Shown here piece by piece: positions 8,478 through 16,627 of a stretch of DNA of 64,000 nt (within the stretch, counting starts at the first letter, position 1; each line of letters begins with the position of its first letter). The DNA lies in assembly GCF_030687295.1 (NCBI RefSeq), contig NZ_CP117425.1, positions 1,053,501-1,117,500 of the forward strand, given 5' to 3'. The notes under the pieces are model-generated. The model was given only the letters and a program-made list of their open reading frames with translations. It had not been told where the DNA came from and did no database searches. This DNA is from Pseudomonas beijingensis (lineage in GTDB: Bacteria; Pseudomonadota; Gammaproteobacteria; Pseudomonadales; Pseudomonadaceae). Both the position numbers and the translations under genes were made by a program.

Positions 8478-9271
8478 CCTTTCATAAAATGCATGCCAAT
8501 GGCGATGACTTCGTTATTGTCGATTCGCGAAACTCGGCCAACCCGGTGACAAGCGCCATCGTCCAGCGAATGGGGGATCGGTACCGAGGCGTGGGCTTCA
8601 ACCAACTCGCGGTGTTGCTCGATTGCGATGATGCCGATGCGCGGGTGATGTTCTGGAACGCAGATGGCTCTGCGCTGGACGTTTGTGGCAGCGCGACGCG
8701 GGGGGCGGCGGACTTGCTCATGCGCGAAGCCAATGTGACTTCGGTAGCCCTGCGCACCAACCGTGGTCTGCTTACTTGCGAACGTACCCCGACCGGCGAC
8801 ATTTGCGTCGACATGGGCGTGCCGCTTTTCGGCTGGTCGGACATTCCCTTGGCGCAAGAACTGGACACCGCTGTCTTGCCACTGGCCGGCAGTCCAACTG
8901 CGTGCAGCATGGGTAATCCCCACTGCACCTACTTTGTCGATGACCTGACTGGCGTTGATATCGCGACGATCGGACCGGCCATCGAAACCAACGCGCTATT
9001 TCCGCTCAAGACCAACGTCCATTTTGTCCAGATCATTGATCGCACGCATATTCGTTTGCGTATCTGGGAGCGCGGGGCGGGTGTTGCGCTGGGGTCGGGG
9101 TCCTGTTCGTGCGGTGCCGTTGTTAACGGGATTCGTCGTGGTTTGTTGGACAGTACCGTCGAGGTTGAATGTGATGGCGGCAGCGTGACGGTGCAATGGG
9201 ATGGTGTAGGCGCGGTCGTTCTTATCGGGCCGGTGGAGGCGAGTTTTTCGGGGACGATGAGTCAAGGCTGA
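8468..9271 (+). CDS. DapF-like diaminopimelate epimerase family protein
   Basis: A 267-residue protein with the two-lobed DapF fold pattern: FHKMHANGDDFVIVDSRN at the N-terminus, FWNADGSALDVCGSATRGAA with the first catalytic Cys, and MGNPHCTYFVDDL. The second active-site loop reads ERGAGVALGSGSCSCGA, whereas canonical DapF has ACGTGA; Ser stands where the second catalytic Cys is expected and Cys residues come 2 and 4 positions later. It is also not beside lysA or xerC. It may be a different PLP-independent racemase/epimerase or inactive; I would not call it the housekeeping dapF. Confidence 0.75.
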   Translation: MQLTFHKMHANGDDFVIVDSRNSANPVTSAIVQRMGDRYRGVGFNQLAVLLDCDDADARVMFWNADGSALDVCGSATRGAADLLMREANVTSVALRTNRGLLTCERTPTGDICVDMGVPLFGWSDIPLAQELDTAVLPLAGSPTACSMGNPHCTYFVDDLTGVDIATIGPAIETNALFPLKTNVHFVQIIDRTHIRLRIWERGAGVALGSGSCSCGAVVNGIRRGLLDSTVEVECDGGSVTVQWDGVGAVVLIGPVEASFSGTMSQG

Positions 9272-9344
9272 GTCGGGCGTTTTAACCCTGATACTGGGAT
9301 TTGCAGGACGTTGTTGATCATTAAATCAGAAGGAAGTTTTATTC

Positions 9345-9791
9345 ATGTCGGAGCAACGCATTCGCCCCCTCGCTCTTTGTATCTTTCATCATCATGGAAA
9401 AATACTGGTCAACCAGTTTTACGATGCCATCAAACAGCAGATGTTTTTTCGTCCGGTTGGTGGTGGCATTGAATTCGGCGAGAGGAGCCACGATGCCATC
9501 GTCCGAGAAGTGCAAGAGGAACTGGGCGCCTCGATCAGTGACCTTCGGCTGGTTGGCACTTTGGAAAGCATTTTTACCTACGACGGCAAGCCTGGGCACG
9601 AGATCGTCCAGGTTTACGATGCGAGGTTTGACGACACTGATCTCTACGAAAAAACCTGGCTGGAAGGCTTTGAAAGCAACGGAGCATCATTCAGAGCAAC
9701 GTGGTGCTCCAGTGCCAGTTTCACTGCTCTATCACCGCTGGTGCCTGAAGGACTTTACGATTTGCTCAAGTCGGCTTCGCTCCTGGAGTGA
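9345..9791 (+). CDS. Nudix hydrolase
   Basis: A 148-residue protein with a complete Nudix box, GGIEFGERSHDAIVREVQEE followed by LG (Gx5Ex7REUxEExGU), which binds Mg2+ for hydrolysis of nucleoside-diphosphate-linked substrates. The preceding strands (PLALCIFHHHGKILVNQFY) and following LVGTLESIFTYDGKPGHEIV fit the fold. The substrate is not predictable. An AGAAGGAAG ribosome-binding site lies before the ATG. Confidence 0.9.
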   Translation: MSEQRIRPLALCIFHHHGKILVNQFYDAIKQQMFFRPVGGGIEFGERSHDAIVREVQEELGASISDLRLVGTLESIFTYDGKPGHEIVQVYDARFDDTDLYEKTWLEGFESNGASFRATWCSSASFTALSPLVPEGLYDLLKSASLLE

Positions 9792-9807
9792 GTCGGATCA
9801 GTGAAGG

Positions 9808-10365
9808 TCATCCATAAATTCTGAGCCACTGCCAGCGAGCTTGATAACTCTTGGCTTTCTCATCGAACAAATCCGGCTGGGGATTTTTTGGATTCATGCG
9901 AAGAACGCCTTGCTCTATGTCGTCCAGGCCATAGGGCGCATAGACCTCACCTGTTTCAACATCCAGCCCAATACACGTCCCCGCAATCAAGTAACGATCA
10001 ATGCCATCCTTGGCCGACTGAAGCTGAGGATAAGGCTTGCCAAACCGCTGACCGTACCAAAGGTGGACGCGGGCCTGGTTCTTGACCTCGATGTTGACGT
10101 CCAGGTCCTGAAAGAGCAGTTGGGCGGCGTTGATCACTTCATTCTCGGCTTCCCAAGACAGGTCAGGGTCGAAGTAAAAAACATCGTAGTCCTTCACGCC
10201 CCATGCGGGTGGCTGCTGCGTCTGATGATTCAAGACGGCTTGGAACAGGCAGCCGGCCGTAAGCATGCATTGATTCAAACCGAGTGAAGGCAAGCGCGAA
10301 GTGATTTGGGCGTTGATTGGGTTGGTCATTGCAGTGCTGACCAAGGTTTCGACTGTCAATGTCAT
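9808..10365 (-). CDS. DUF925-type nucleotidyltransferase family protein
   Basis: A 185-residue protein of the nucleotidyltransferase-like DUF925 (NTP_transf_6) family: CLFQAVLNHQ, WGVKDYDVFYFDPDLSWEAE with the paired acidic residues, and ARVHLWYGQRFGKPYPQL followed by GTCIGLD and APYGLDDIEQGVLRMNP. Length is normal for the family, whose activity is not defined. The ATG at 10365 is chosen because AAAGGA sits 5 bases upstream; an in-frame ATG two codons earlier would leave no spacing. Confidence 0.8.
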   Translation of the reverse strand: MTLTVETLVSTAMTNPINAQITSRLPSLGLNQCMLTAGCLFQAVLNHQTQQPPAWGVKDYDVFYFDPDLSWEAENEVINAAQLLFQDLDVNIEVKNQARVHLWYGQRFGKPYPQLQSAKDGIDRYLIAGTCIGLDVETGEVYAPYGLDDIEQGVLRMNPKNPQPDLFDEKAKSYQARWQWLRIYG

Positions 10366-10482
10366 GTTCATCCTTTTTGTAATCAATCCGGTCCTGGCGA
10401 CTGATATACATACCTGAAAACCCAAGCCCAGCCCAACCCCACTGATCTACAATAGCGCTCCTTCGACAGAGGCCGGCATTTC

Positions 10483-11580
10483 GTGGATGCGTTTTCCCTT
10501 GTCTATCAACACCTGAGCGCATGGGTAATCGCACCGATCACCCAGCAGTTCCTCGGCATCTTCAACCTGAACGGCCGCCTCGGAATCCTGTTTCTCTGCG
10601 CCTCCTACGGTGTCGCCTATGGCCTGTTCCGTTTCAGAAAACACCGCGGCCTGACCGACGCCCATTCATTCTGGCAATTCATCGGCGGCAGCCATGTGTA
10701 TCTGCATCGTTCGGCATTGCTGGATTATCGCTACTACTTCGTCCGGGCCATTCTCAAGATTGCCTTGGTGCTGCCCATTGTCCATCTGGTCGATCCGTAC
10801 ATCCTGCGTTCCGGGGATTACCTGGCTTTTTTCAGCAACCTCTGGGGCGCGCGTCCGCGTCTGGGGGAGAACCTTACGCTCGCTTTGCTCTATGGGCTGG
10901 GGGTGTTCCTGGTGAAGGATTTCGTCCACTACTGGGCGCACCGGGCGTTTCACTCGCGCTGGCTCTGGGCGTTTCACAAGGTGCATCATTCGGCGCCCGT
11001 GCTGGTGCCGGCCACGGCGAGTCGGGTGCATTTTGTGGAGAAGATCGTCGAGAAGCTTGGCGTCACTGCCTGCCTGGGCCTCTTCGCGGGTGGTTTCTGG
11101 TACGCCTGTGGTGGTGAGATCAGCCGCTGCACGTTGTTCGGTGTGACCTACCTGGTGTTCATCTTCAATAGCCTGGCAGCCAATTTGCGTCACACCCATG
11201 TCTGGCTGTCCTTTGGCCCGGTGCTTGAACATGTGCTGAACAGTCCGGCCCAGCACCAGATCCACCACAGCGATGCACCGCGTCATTTCAACCGCAATTT
11301 CGGCGTCAACCTGTCACTGTGGGACTGGATGTTCGGCACGCTCTATGTCACCAGCTCGCAGCCTGAACACCTGCGTTTCGGCACCGGAGAACAGGACCAC
11401 CAGCGTTACCTGACGGTGTATAGCCTGATTGTCACGCCTTTCGTCGACACTGCGCACAAGGCGCAGTCTTGGTTTTCATCTCAACGCCAACACACCACAA
11501 TGCCCCCGACGCCTGCCATCGGATCAGCGAGTGCTGACACCGGTGAAGCCGAGCGAAAACCCAGCAAGGAACGCCCATGA
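10483..11580 (+). CDS. Sterol desaturase / fatty acid hydroxylase family protein
   Basis: A 365-residue integral membrane di-iron enzyme. Several hydrophobic helices precede the histidine clusters HYWAHRAFHS, FHKVHHS and HQIHHSD, plus NLRHTHVWL, the ligand set of the fatty-acid-hydroxylase superfamily, which oxidises lipid chains. The start is GTG. The tail from about 325 is polar and Pro/Ser-rich. The stop overlaps the SUFU-domain gene by 4 bases, so the two are translationally coupled. Confidence 0.85.
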   Translation: MDAFSLVYQHLSAWVIAPITQQFLGIFNLNGRLGILFLCASYGVAYGLFRFRKHRGLTDAHSFWQFIGGSHVYLHRSALLDYRYYFVRAILKIALVLPIVHLVDPYILRSGDYLAFFSNLWGARPRLGENLTLALLYGLGVFLVKDFVHYWAHRAFHSRWLWAFHKVHHSAPVLVPATASRVHFVEKIVEKLGVTACLGLFAGGFWYACGGEISRCTLFGVTYLVFIFNSLAANLRHTHVWLSFGPVLEHVLNSPAQHQIHHSDAPRHFNRNFGVNLSLWDWMFGTLYVTSSQPEHLRFGTGEQDHQRYLTVYSLIVTPFVDTAHKAQSWFSSQRQHTTMPPTPAIGSASADTGEAERKPSKERP

Positions 11581-12392
11581 ATTTCTTCAAGAAGCTCTTC
11601 GGTTCATCGAAAGCCCCTCAAACCCAAGATGACCAGCCCGCGCCACAATCCCCCGAGCTAGGCGACCTGACCGAGGCTGAAGCAGCCAACCTGGCCGTCC
11701 GGGAAGCCGGCGCAGCGTGCCTGGATCGTCATTGGAGCGCCGTCGGCACGGTCGAGCGGGATGTCCTTGCCTACCTGATCAGCCCGACCTTTTCCGGCGG
11801 CCCGTACTGGCCTTCGACCCGTCAGGCCTACCGCGTGGTTCGCCGTGGCGACACGATCATTCTCGCCACTGAAGGCCTGTCCGATCCGTTCGATGATACG
11901 GAAGGCATGGGCAACGGCTTCGAGATGGAATTGTTCGTCGAAACCGCGGATATCCCCGAGCACGCCCGTGGTCCTGTGGGAGAGGTCGATCCTTTCAAGC
12001 GCAGTTGGGCATTCGAGTTGTTGGAACACGTCGCCAAAACAGTGGCCGACGCTGGCGGCATCACCCACCAACTCGACCAGCACGGAGCGCTATCCCTTGA
12101 GCTTCCAGGGCTCAGCCAATCGCACCACATGAGCGATCAACTGCCCAAGCTGTTCGTGACCGATGACGACTCCACCGGCGTTCTAATCGGCGCCCCGGCG
12201 CCGGATTTCCCAACCCAACTGGATGACATGCCCTTGTCCCCGGTCAGATTGGTGCCGGTGGTATTGATTACGGCGGCGGAGCTGGAGTACGTGCGTTCGG
12301 GAGGGCGAGCGGCGCGGGAGGATCTGGTGAGCCGTTTGACGGCGGCGGGGGTTGGGCATCTGAGCAGCTTGCATCGGGCGAGCGTGGTGTGA
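11577..12392 (+). CDS. Suppressor of fused (SUFU) domain protein
   Basis: A 271-residue cytoplasmic protein. After a basic start (MNFFKKLFGSSK) and a low-complexity Pro/Gln linker, residues 40-265 resemble bacterial SUFU domains (GMGNGFEMELFVET, WAFELLEHVAKTV, VLIGAPAPDFPTQLDDMPLSPVRLVPVVLITAAE). In bacteria this family is a common immunity module of polymorphic toxin systems. It is coupled to the upstream desaturase and followed by an SMI1/KNR4 gene, another immunity-like family; no toxin gene is visible nearby. Confidence 0.75.
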   Translation: MNFFKKLFGSSKAPQTQDDQPAPQSPELGDLTEAEAANLAVREAGAACLDRHWSAVGTVERDVLAYLISPTFSGGPYWPSTRQAYRVVRRGDTIILATEGLSDPFDDTEGMGNGFEMELFVETADIPEHARGPVGEVDPFKRSWAFELLEHVAKTVADAGGITHQLDQHGALSLELPGLSQSHHMSDQLPKLFVTDDDSTGVLIGAPAPDFPTQLDDMPLSPVRLVPVVLITAAELEYVRSGGRAAREDLVSRLTAAGVGHLSSLHRASVV

Positions 12393-12491
12393 TGCCGGAC
12401 GGCATCGGCCAAAAAACTAACCTGAGTGAGCGGTCGTTTTTTGTAAGAACGATTGATACCGCGTCCCACCCAATCCCCTTTCGAGACATCA

Positions 12492-13115
12492 ATGACTGAC
12501 TACCGCGGACTCATCCTCGAAGACACCCGTGAAGGCGCCACCGACCTTGCCATCACACAACTGGAAGCCAGCCTGGGTGCCCGTTTGCCGGACGACTATC
12601 GCCAGTTCCTCAAGACCTGCAACGGCGCCTATGTGGAATACGATGTGTTGGCCACGCTCGCCAATGGCGATGAGGAGTTGCTCAGTTTCTCGCTGTACGG
12701 GCTGGATCCGGACCAAGAGTACGAATCCAACCCCTTCGAACTGGAGCAACTGCGGGCGCAGCCCGGCTTCCCTGCGGCGGGATTGTTGCCGATCGGTCGC
12801 GACGGCGGAGCGAGTATCTTGCTGCTGGATTTGCGGGAAGGACGCCAGGACGTGGCGGCGATGGTAGCGGGCTTACCCGCCTGGACTGGGCGCCGTCAGC
12901 AGGGCGATGAGTATGTGGTGCTGGCGGATTCTTTCAATGGTTATCTGGATTCGCTGCACCTATCGGAAGAGCGGATCGAGGAGCATATCAATCACTTCAT
13001 GATCAGCCCTGAGAGTATTGAGGCGACGTTGGAGTGGTTGGATAAGGGGAGTCCGGGGTGGCGGGAGCGGTATCGGGGGTTGTGGAATGCGAGGGTTTTG
13101 GATCGGACGATTTAA
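12492..13115 (+). CDS. SMI1/KNR4 family protein
   Basis: A 207-residue protein with the SMI1/KNR4 (SUKH) core: ITQLEASLGARLPDDYRQFL then KTCNGAYVEYDVL, AGLLPIGRDGGASILLLDL and a C-terminal helical region. SUKH proteins are widespread immunity proteins against nuclease and other toxins, and also occur as standalone regulators. The ATG at 12492 matches the domain start; a longer frame opens 39 bases earlier with non-native sequence. It lies 100 bases after the SUFU gene on the same strand. Confidence 0.8.
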   Translation: MTDYRGLILEDTREGATDLAITQLEASLGARLPDDYRQFLKTCNGAYVEYDVLATLANGDEELLSFSLYGLDPDQEYESNPFELEQLRAQPGFPAAGLLPIGRDGGASILLLDLREGRQDVAAMVAGLPAWTGRRQQGDEYVVLADSFNGYLDSLHLSEERIEEHINHFMISPESIEATLEWLDKGSPGWRERYRGLWNARVLDRTI

Positions 13116-13319
13116 TGACTAATAGGCGGAGGGATTCCGTTTTTATGCATACATACAGCGGGCTGCTTTTGAATCGAAAGGAGCGGTCATGAGTGATCGC
13201 TTTCGGCCAAGAGCGGACGGTCACAGACGAATTGCCTTTACGTCAGACATCCCCACATTGTGTTCGGAATTTAGAAAAGTCTTTCCCTGATTCGCTCCTG
13301 TTTCCAGAAAACCCTCGAA

Positions 13320-13360
13320 CCTAAAGTACGTCCTGCCGGCAACATCACACTTACTTTAGG
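13320..13360 (+). promoter_or_regulatory. Inverted repeat covering the ribosome-binding site of the DUF2790 gene
   Basis: CCTAAAGTA (13320-13328) and TACTTTAGG (13352-13360) form a perfect 9-base inverted repeat around a 23-base loop that itself contains TGCCGGCA. The 3' arm ends in AGG, part of the AGGA ribosome-binding site 9 bases before the ATG at 13371. If transcription starts upstream, folding would mask translation; alternatively it is a dimeric operator. The remaining 13116-13319 stretch shows no gene. Confidence 0.4.
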
Positions 13361-13370
13361 AAATCTCATT

Positions 13371-13622
13371 ATGAAAACGGCAATGATCATCGTCGCACTC
13401 TTGGGCTTCAGCTCTGTGGTAGCGGCACAGGACGGTACTGCAAAGACTCAACCTGTCGAGCAATATGGTTATGGCACCCACCTTGATGTCGCCAAGGTCA
13501 TCTCTGAAGACCCGGTGCCAGATGTTTGCGCTGTAGTGCCGACGCACATGACCTACCAGGATTCACAAGGCAAACAGCACGTACTGGCCTATAACGTCAT
13601 GGGCCGTTGCAGCCAGGGCTAA
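13371..13622 (+). CDS. DUF2790 secreted protein
   Basis: An 83-residue protein with a cleavable signal peptide (MKTAMIIVALLGFSSVVAAQ) and a mature domain with VPDVCAVVPTHMTYQDSQGK then LAYNVMGRCSQG, the DUF2790 pattern that is abundant in Pseudomonas. Two Cys could form a disulfide in the periplasm. Function unknown; members are often stress induced, but nothing here shows that beyond the leader hairpin. Confidence 0.85.
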   Translation: MKTAMIIVALLGFSSVVAAQDGTAKTQPVEQYGYGTHLDVAKVISEDPVPDVCAVVPTHMTYQDSQGKQHVLAYNVMGRCSQG

Positions 13623-13698
13623 GTCAGCTGTTCGCCAATCATTGCGCCTCGAAGCGTTGTTTCATCGAGGCGCAAATACCTTTTTGCCCTGCGGCATT

Positions 13699-14625
13699 TC
13701 AATCGATAAGTTCTTTGGCCGTGGCGGCCAGTTGACTGCCAACCCGATCTTTCAGCGTTTCAATAAACCGGGTGATTTTTGCATCGACAAACTGCCGAGA
13801 GGTATAGACGGCATACACGTTGCGCTCATAGGTATGGTAGTCAGGCAAAACCCGCACTAGCTTGCCGGAACGCAAATCGTCGACGGCTGTGAACCCGGCC
13901 AGCAAGCCAATCCCTGCTCCCTCTCGAATGGCATGTGCCATCGCATCCATATCGTTAACGCTGAAACTTGGCCCTGTCGGAACAAATGTCGCGTCCCCCG
14001 CCTTGCTCTTCAGCTGCCACTCATCCCGCACATAGTCGACGGTGCCCAATAGCAGACAATGATGATCACGCAGGTCTTCAGGCGTCTCGGGGACCACATG
14101 ACTGGCCAGGTAGTCTGGCGACGCCACCAGCACACAATGGCTGACGCCGATCTTCTGGCTGACATACGCAGAATCGGGTAGCGCGCGGGCGATCAGAATC
14201 GAGACGTCCAGTTGGTCTTCCAACAGGTTAGGCATGCGTTGCGAGAGCAATAAATCCACCGTCACCTCCGGGAATTGCTGGCGGTACTCCAGCACCGCCC
14301 CCGTGACCAGATGCCGAGCCAGCCCGGGTACGCAATGCACCCTCAGTGTTCCCCGAGGCTCCAGGGCGGCATTGCTGGCTTCGGCTTCGGCACTCTCCAG
14401 ATCAGCGAGAATTTTCGTGCAGCGCTCATAGAACCGTCGCCCCGCATCGGTGACCGACAGGCGTCGGGTCGAGCGTTGCAACAGGCGCGCATCGAGCACG
14501 TTTTCCAGCGCAGAGACAGCACGCGATACGTTACCGACCGTTGAGTCCAGATGATTGGCCACGGCCGTGAAACTGCCCATCTCGACAACCTTTATGTACA
14601 CCGACATGTTCGAAAGCTTATCCAT
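13699..14625 (-). CDS. LysR family transcriptional regulator
   Basis: A 308-residue LysR regulator: winged HTH at 1-65 (MDKLSNMSVYIKVVEMGSF, SALENVLDARLLQRSTRRLS) and a periplasmic-binding-protein-like effector domain (GTLRVHCVPGLARHLVTGAV onward). The ATG at 14625 is selected because GGAAGG precedes it by 6 bases; a longer frame starts 45 bases upstream. It is divergent from the aldehyde dehydrogenase operon across 221 bases, the usual arrangement for a regulator and its target, so it probably controls that operon. Confidence 0.9.
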   Translation of the reverse strand: MDKLSNMSVYIKVVEMGSFTAVANHLDSTVGNVSRAVSALENVLDARLLQRSTRRLSVTDAGRRFYERCTKILADLESAEAEASNAALEPRGTLRVHCVPGLARHLVTGAVLEYRQQFPEVTVDLLLSQRMPNLLEDQLDVSILIARALPDSAYVSQKIGVSHCVLVASPDYLASHVVPETPEDLRDHHCLLLGTVDYVRDEWQLKSKAGDATFVPTGPSFSVNDMDAMAHAIREGAGIGLLAGFTAVDDLRSGKLVRVLPDYHTYERNVYAVYTSRQFVDAKITRFIETLKDRVGSQLAATAKELID

Positions 14626-14846
14626 CGCGACCTTCCTGTAGATCTGACGCTCACCCGTGATAACGCGCATTTTTTCCGGATGCTACACGTTCGGCCCGCG
14701 GCTCGATATTACCTCTGGCGACAACAATGATTCCCTTTGGCCCGTCTAAATCAATGTGCCCTCCTTCCATAGACTTGGTTGCACAGGACGCCTGAACAGG
14801 CGCCGGGTTTCATCCGAATCTCCGACAACCAACTGAAGGGCACATC

Positions 14847-16283
14847 ATGAAAACCTCCTACGACCCGCTTTATCTTTTCATCGGTGGTGAATGGATCAGT
14901 GCCGAAGGGCGCGATACTGCCGCCGTCGTTAACCCGGCTACCGGCCGGGAAATCGGACGCGTCCCACTCGCCACCGCAGGCGACCTTGATCACGCCTTGG
15001 AAGTGACTCGCCTGAGCTTCGAGCAATGGCGCCAGACCGTGCCTGACAAACGCGCAAAAATCCTCAAGCGTGCCGCCGACCTGATCCTCGAACGTGCACC
15101 GCAGATTGCCGCGCAGATGACCCTGGAGGAAGGCAAACCGCTGGGTGAAAGCCTGGATGAAGTGACCCGCGCGGCGGAGTATTTCGAATGGTTTGCCGAA
15201 AGCGCCCGGCGTATCGATGGCCGTGTGGTCCCGGCCAACCGTCCAGGCGTGTTGCAACTGGTCAAACGCCAGGCCATCGGCCCAGTGGCCGCATTCACAC
15301 CGTGGAATTTCCCGGCCATCACCCCGGCACGCAAGCTCTCGGCAGCGCTGGCCGCGGGTTGCAGCGTCATTCTCAAACCCGGTGAAGAAAGCCCTTCCAC
15401 AGCGCTGGCCCTGGCGCGTGCACTCGACGATGCTGGATTGCCCAAAGGTGTACTGCAAGTGGTCTTCGGCGTACCGGATCAAGTGTCCAGCCATCTGATC
15501 GCCTCGCCGATCATTCGCAAAGTGACCTTCACCGGTTCAGTGCCGATCGGGCGCCTGCTGTCTGCACGAGCTGCCGAAGGCGTGAAGCCCATCACCCTTG
15601 AACTGGGTGGGCACGGACCGGTGCTGGTGTTCGAAGATGCCGACATTGAAAAAGCCGCTATCGAAGGCGTCGCGAACCGGTTTCGCGGCACCGGGCAGGT
15701 GTGCATTTCATCTACTCGGTTTCTCATCCAGCGTGGCGCCTATCAAGCCTTCGTCGATTACTTTGTCGCTGCGACCCAAGCGCTGAGAATAGGTGACGGC
15801 CTGCATCCAGACACTCAGGTCGGCCCCCTGGCCAACCCAAGGCAATTGGCAAAAATGGAAGAACTGGTCGCCGATGCCGTCGAAAAAGGTGCACGGGTAT
15901 TGGTCGGTGGTGAAGCCTTGTCAGGCGAAGGCCACTTCTTTCAACCCACGGTTCTGGCAGATGTGCCGATGAATGCCCGCGTCATGCACGAAGAACCCTT
16001 TGGCCCCATTGCCGTGCTGATGGCGTTCGATGAACTGGCCGATGGGCTGAAAGAAGCCAACCGCCTGCCGTACGGACTCTCGGCCTACGCATTCACCTCC
16101 AACGCGCGCACGGCCATTGATGTCGCTGACGGATTGGAGGCCGGGATGATCGGCATCAACCAATACCGCATCGTCGCAACCGAACTCCCGTTCGGCGGCA
16201 TGAAAGAAAGCGGTCACGGCTCCGAAGGTGGCATTGAAGGCATAGAGCACTATCTCACCCACAAATTCATCAGTCAGGTTTAA
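14847..16283 (+). CDS. NAD(P)-dependent aldehyde / succinate-semialdehyde dehydrogenase
   Basis: A 478-residue ALDH-superfamily enzyme closest in pattern to GabD-type semialdehyde dehydrogenases. Seen: FTPWNFPAITPARKLSAALA, KPGEESPSTAL (cofactor Lys), FTGSVPIGR, ELGGHGPVLVFEDAD with the general-base Glu, and GQVCISSTRF with the nucleophilic Cys. It ends PFGGMKESGHGSEGGIEG, as in GabD. It oxidises an aldehyde to its acid. It heads an operon with a carboxymuconolactone decarboxylase-like protein and a quinone reductase. Confidence 0.88.
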   Translation: MKTSYDPLYLFIGGEWISAEGRDTAAVVNPATGREIGRVPLATAGDLDHALEVTRLSFEQWRQTVPDKRAKILKRAADLILERAPQIAAQMTLEEGKPLGESLDEVTRAAEYFEWFAESARRIDGRVVPANRPGVLQLVKRQAIGPVAAFTPWNFPAITPARKLSAALAAGCSVILKPGEESPSTALALARALDDAGLPKGVLQVVFGVPDQVSSHLIASPIIRKVTFTGSVPIGRLLSARAAEGVKPITLELGGHGPVLVFEDADIEKAAIEGVANRFRGTGQVCISSTRFLIQRGAYQAFVDYFVAATQALRIGDGLHPDTQVGPLANPRQLAKMEELVADAVEKGARVLVGGEALSGEGHFFQPTVLADVPMNARVMHEEPFGPIAVLMAFDELADGLKEANRLPYGLSAYAFTSNARTAIDVADGLEAGMIGINQYRIVATELPFGGMKESGHGSEGGIEGIEHYLTHKFISQV

Positions 16284-16294
16284 GGAACTCGCCC

Positions 16295-16627
16295 ATGTCC
16301 AAGCTCAACTTCAACAGTCCTCGCGAAGCCGCGCGCGCGTTCACGCCAAAGCTGTCGCAATTCGTCGACTCGACGCTTTATCCGCAGATATGGAGTGACC
16401 CGGCGCTGTCCCCGCGCGACCGTAGTCTGATCACCGTGGCGGCATTGATAGCCGCTGGTCGCTCGGAAGAGTTGCCCGCCCACTTACGCCGGGCGGCTGA
16501 CAACGGTGTGACCCATGATGAACTGGCGGCAGCGATCACGCACCTGGCTTTCTACGTGGGCTTCCCTGGCGCCATCACCGCGTCTGCTATCGCCAACGCC
16601 ACGTTCAGCGAAACGGAGAACAACTGA
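16295..16627 (+). CDS. Carboxymuconolactone decarboxylase family protein
   Basis: A 110-residue helical protein of the CMD/AhpD-like family: PALSPRDRSLITVAALIAAG, ELPAHLRRAADNGVTHDELA and AITHLAFYVGFPGA. It lacks an AhpD-type CxxC, so peroxidase activity is unlikely; it is closer to gamma-carboxymuconolactone decarboxylase-like proteins. It sits 12 bases after the aldehyde dehydrogenase and directly abuts the next start codon, so it is part of the same operon. Confidence 0.85.
   Translation: MSKLNFNSPREAARAFTPKLSQFVDSTLYPQIWSDPALSPRDRSLITVAALIAAGRSEELPAHLRRAADNGVTHDELAAAITHLAFYVGFPGAITASAIANATFSETENN

Noticed and set aside
8468..9271. Calling the gene the housekeeping dapF
   Set aside because: The second catalytic loop is altered and the usual neighbours lysA/xerC are absent.
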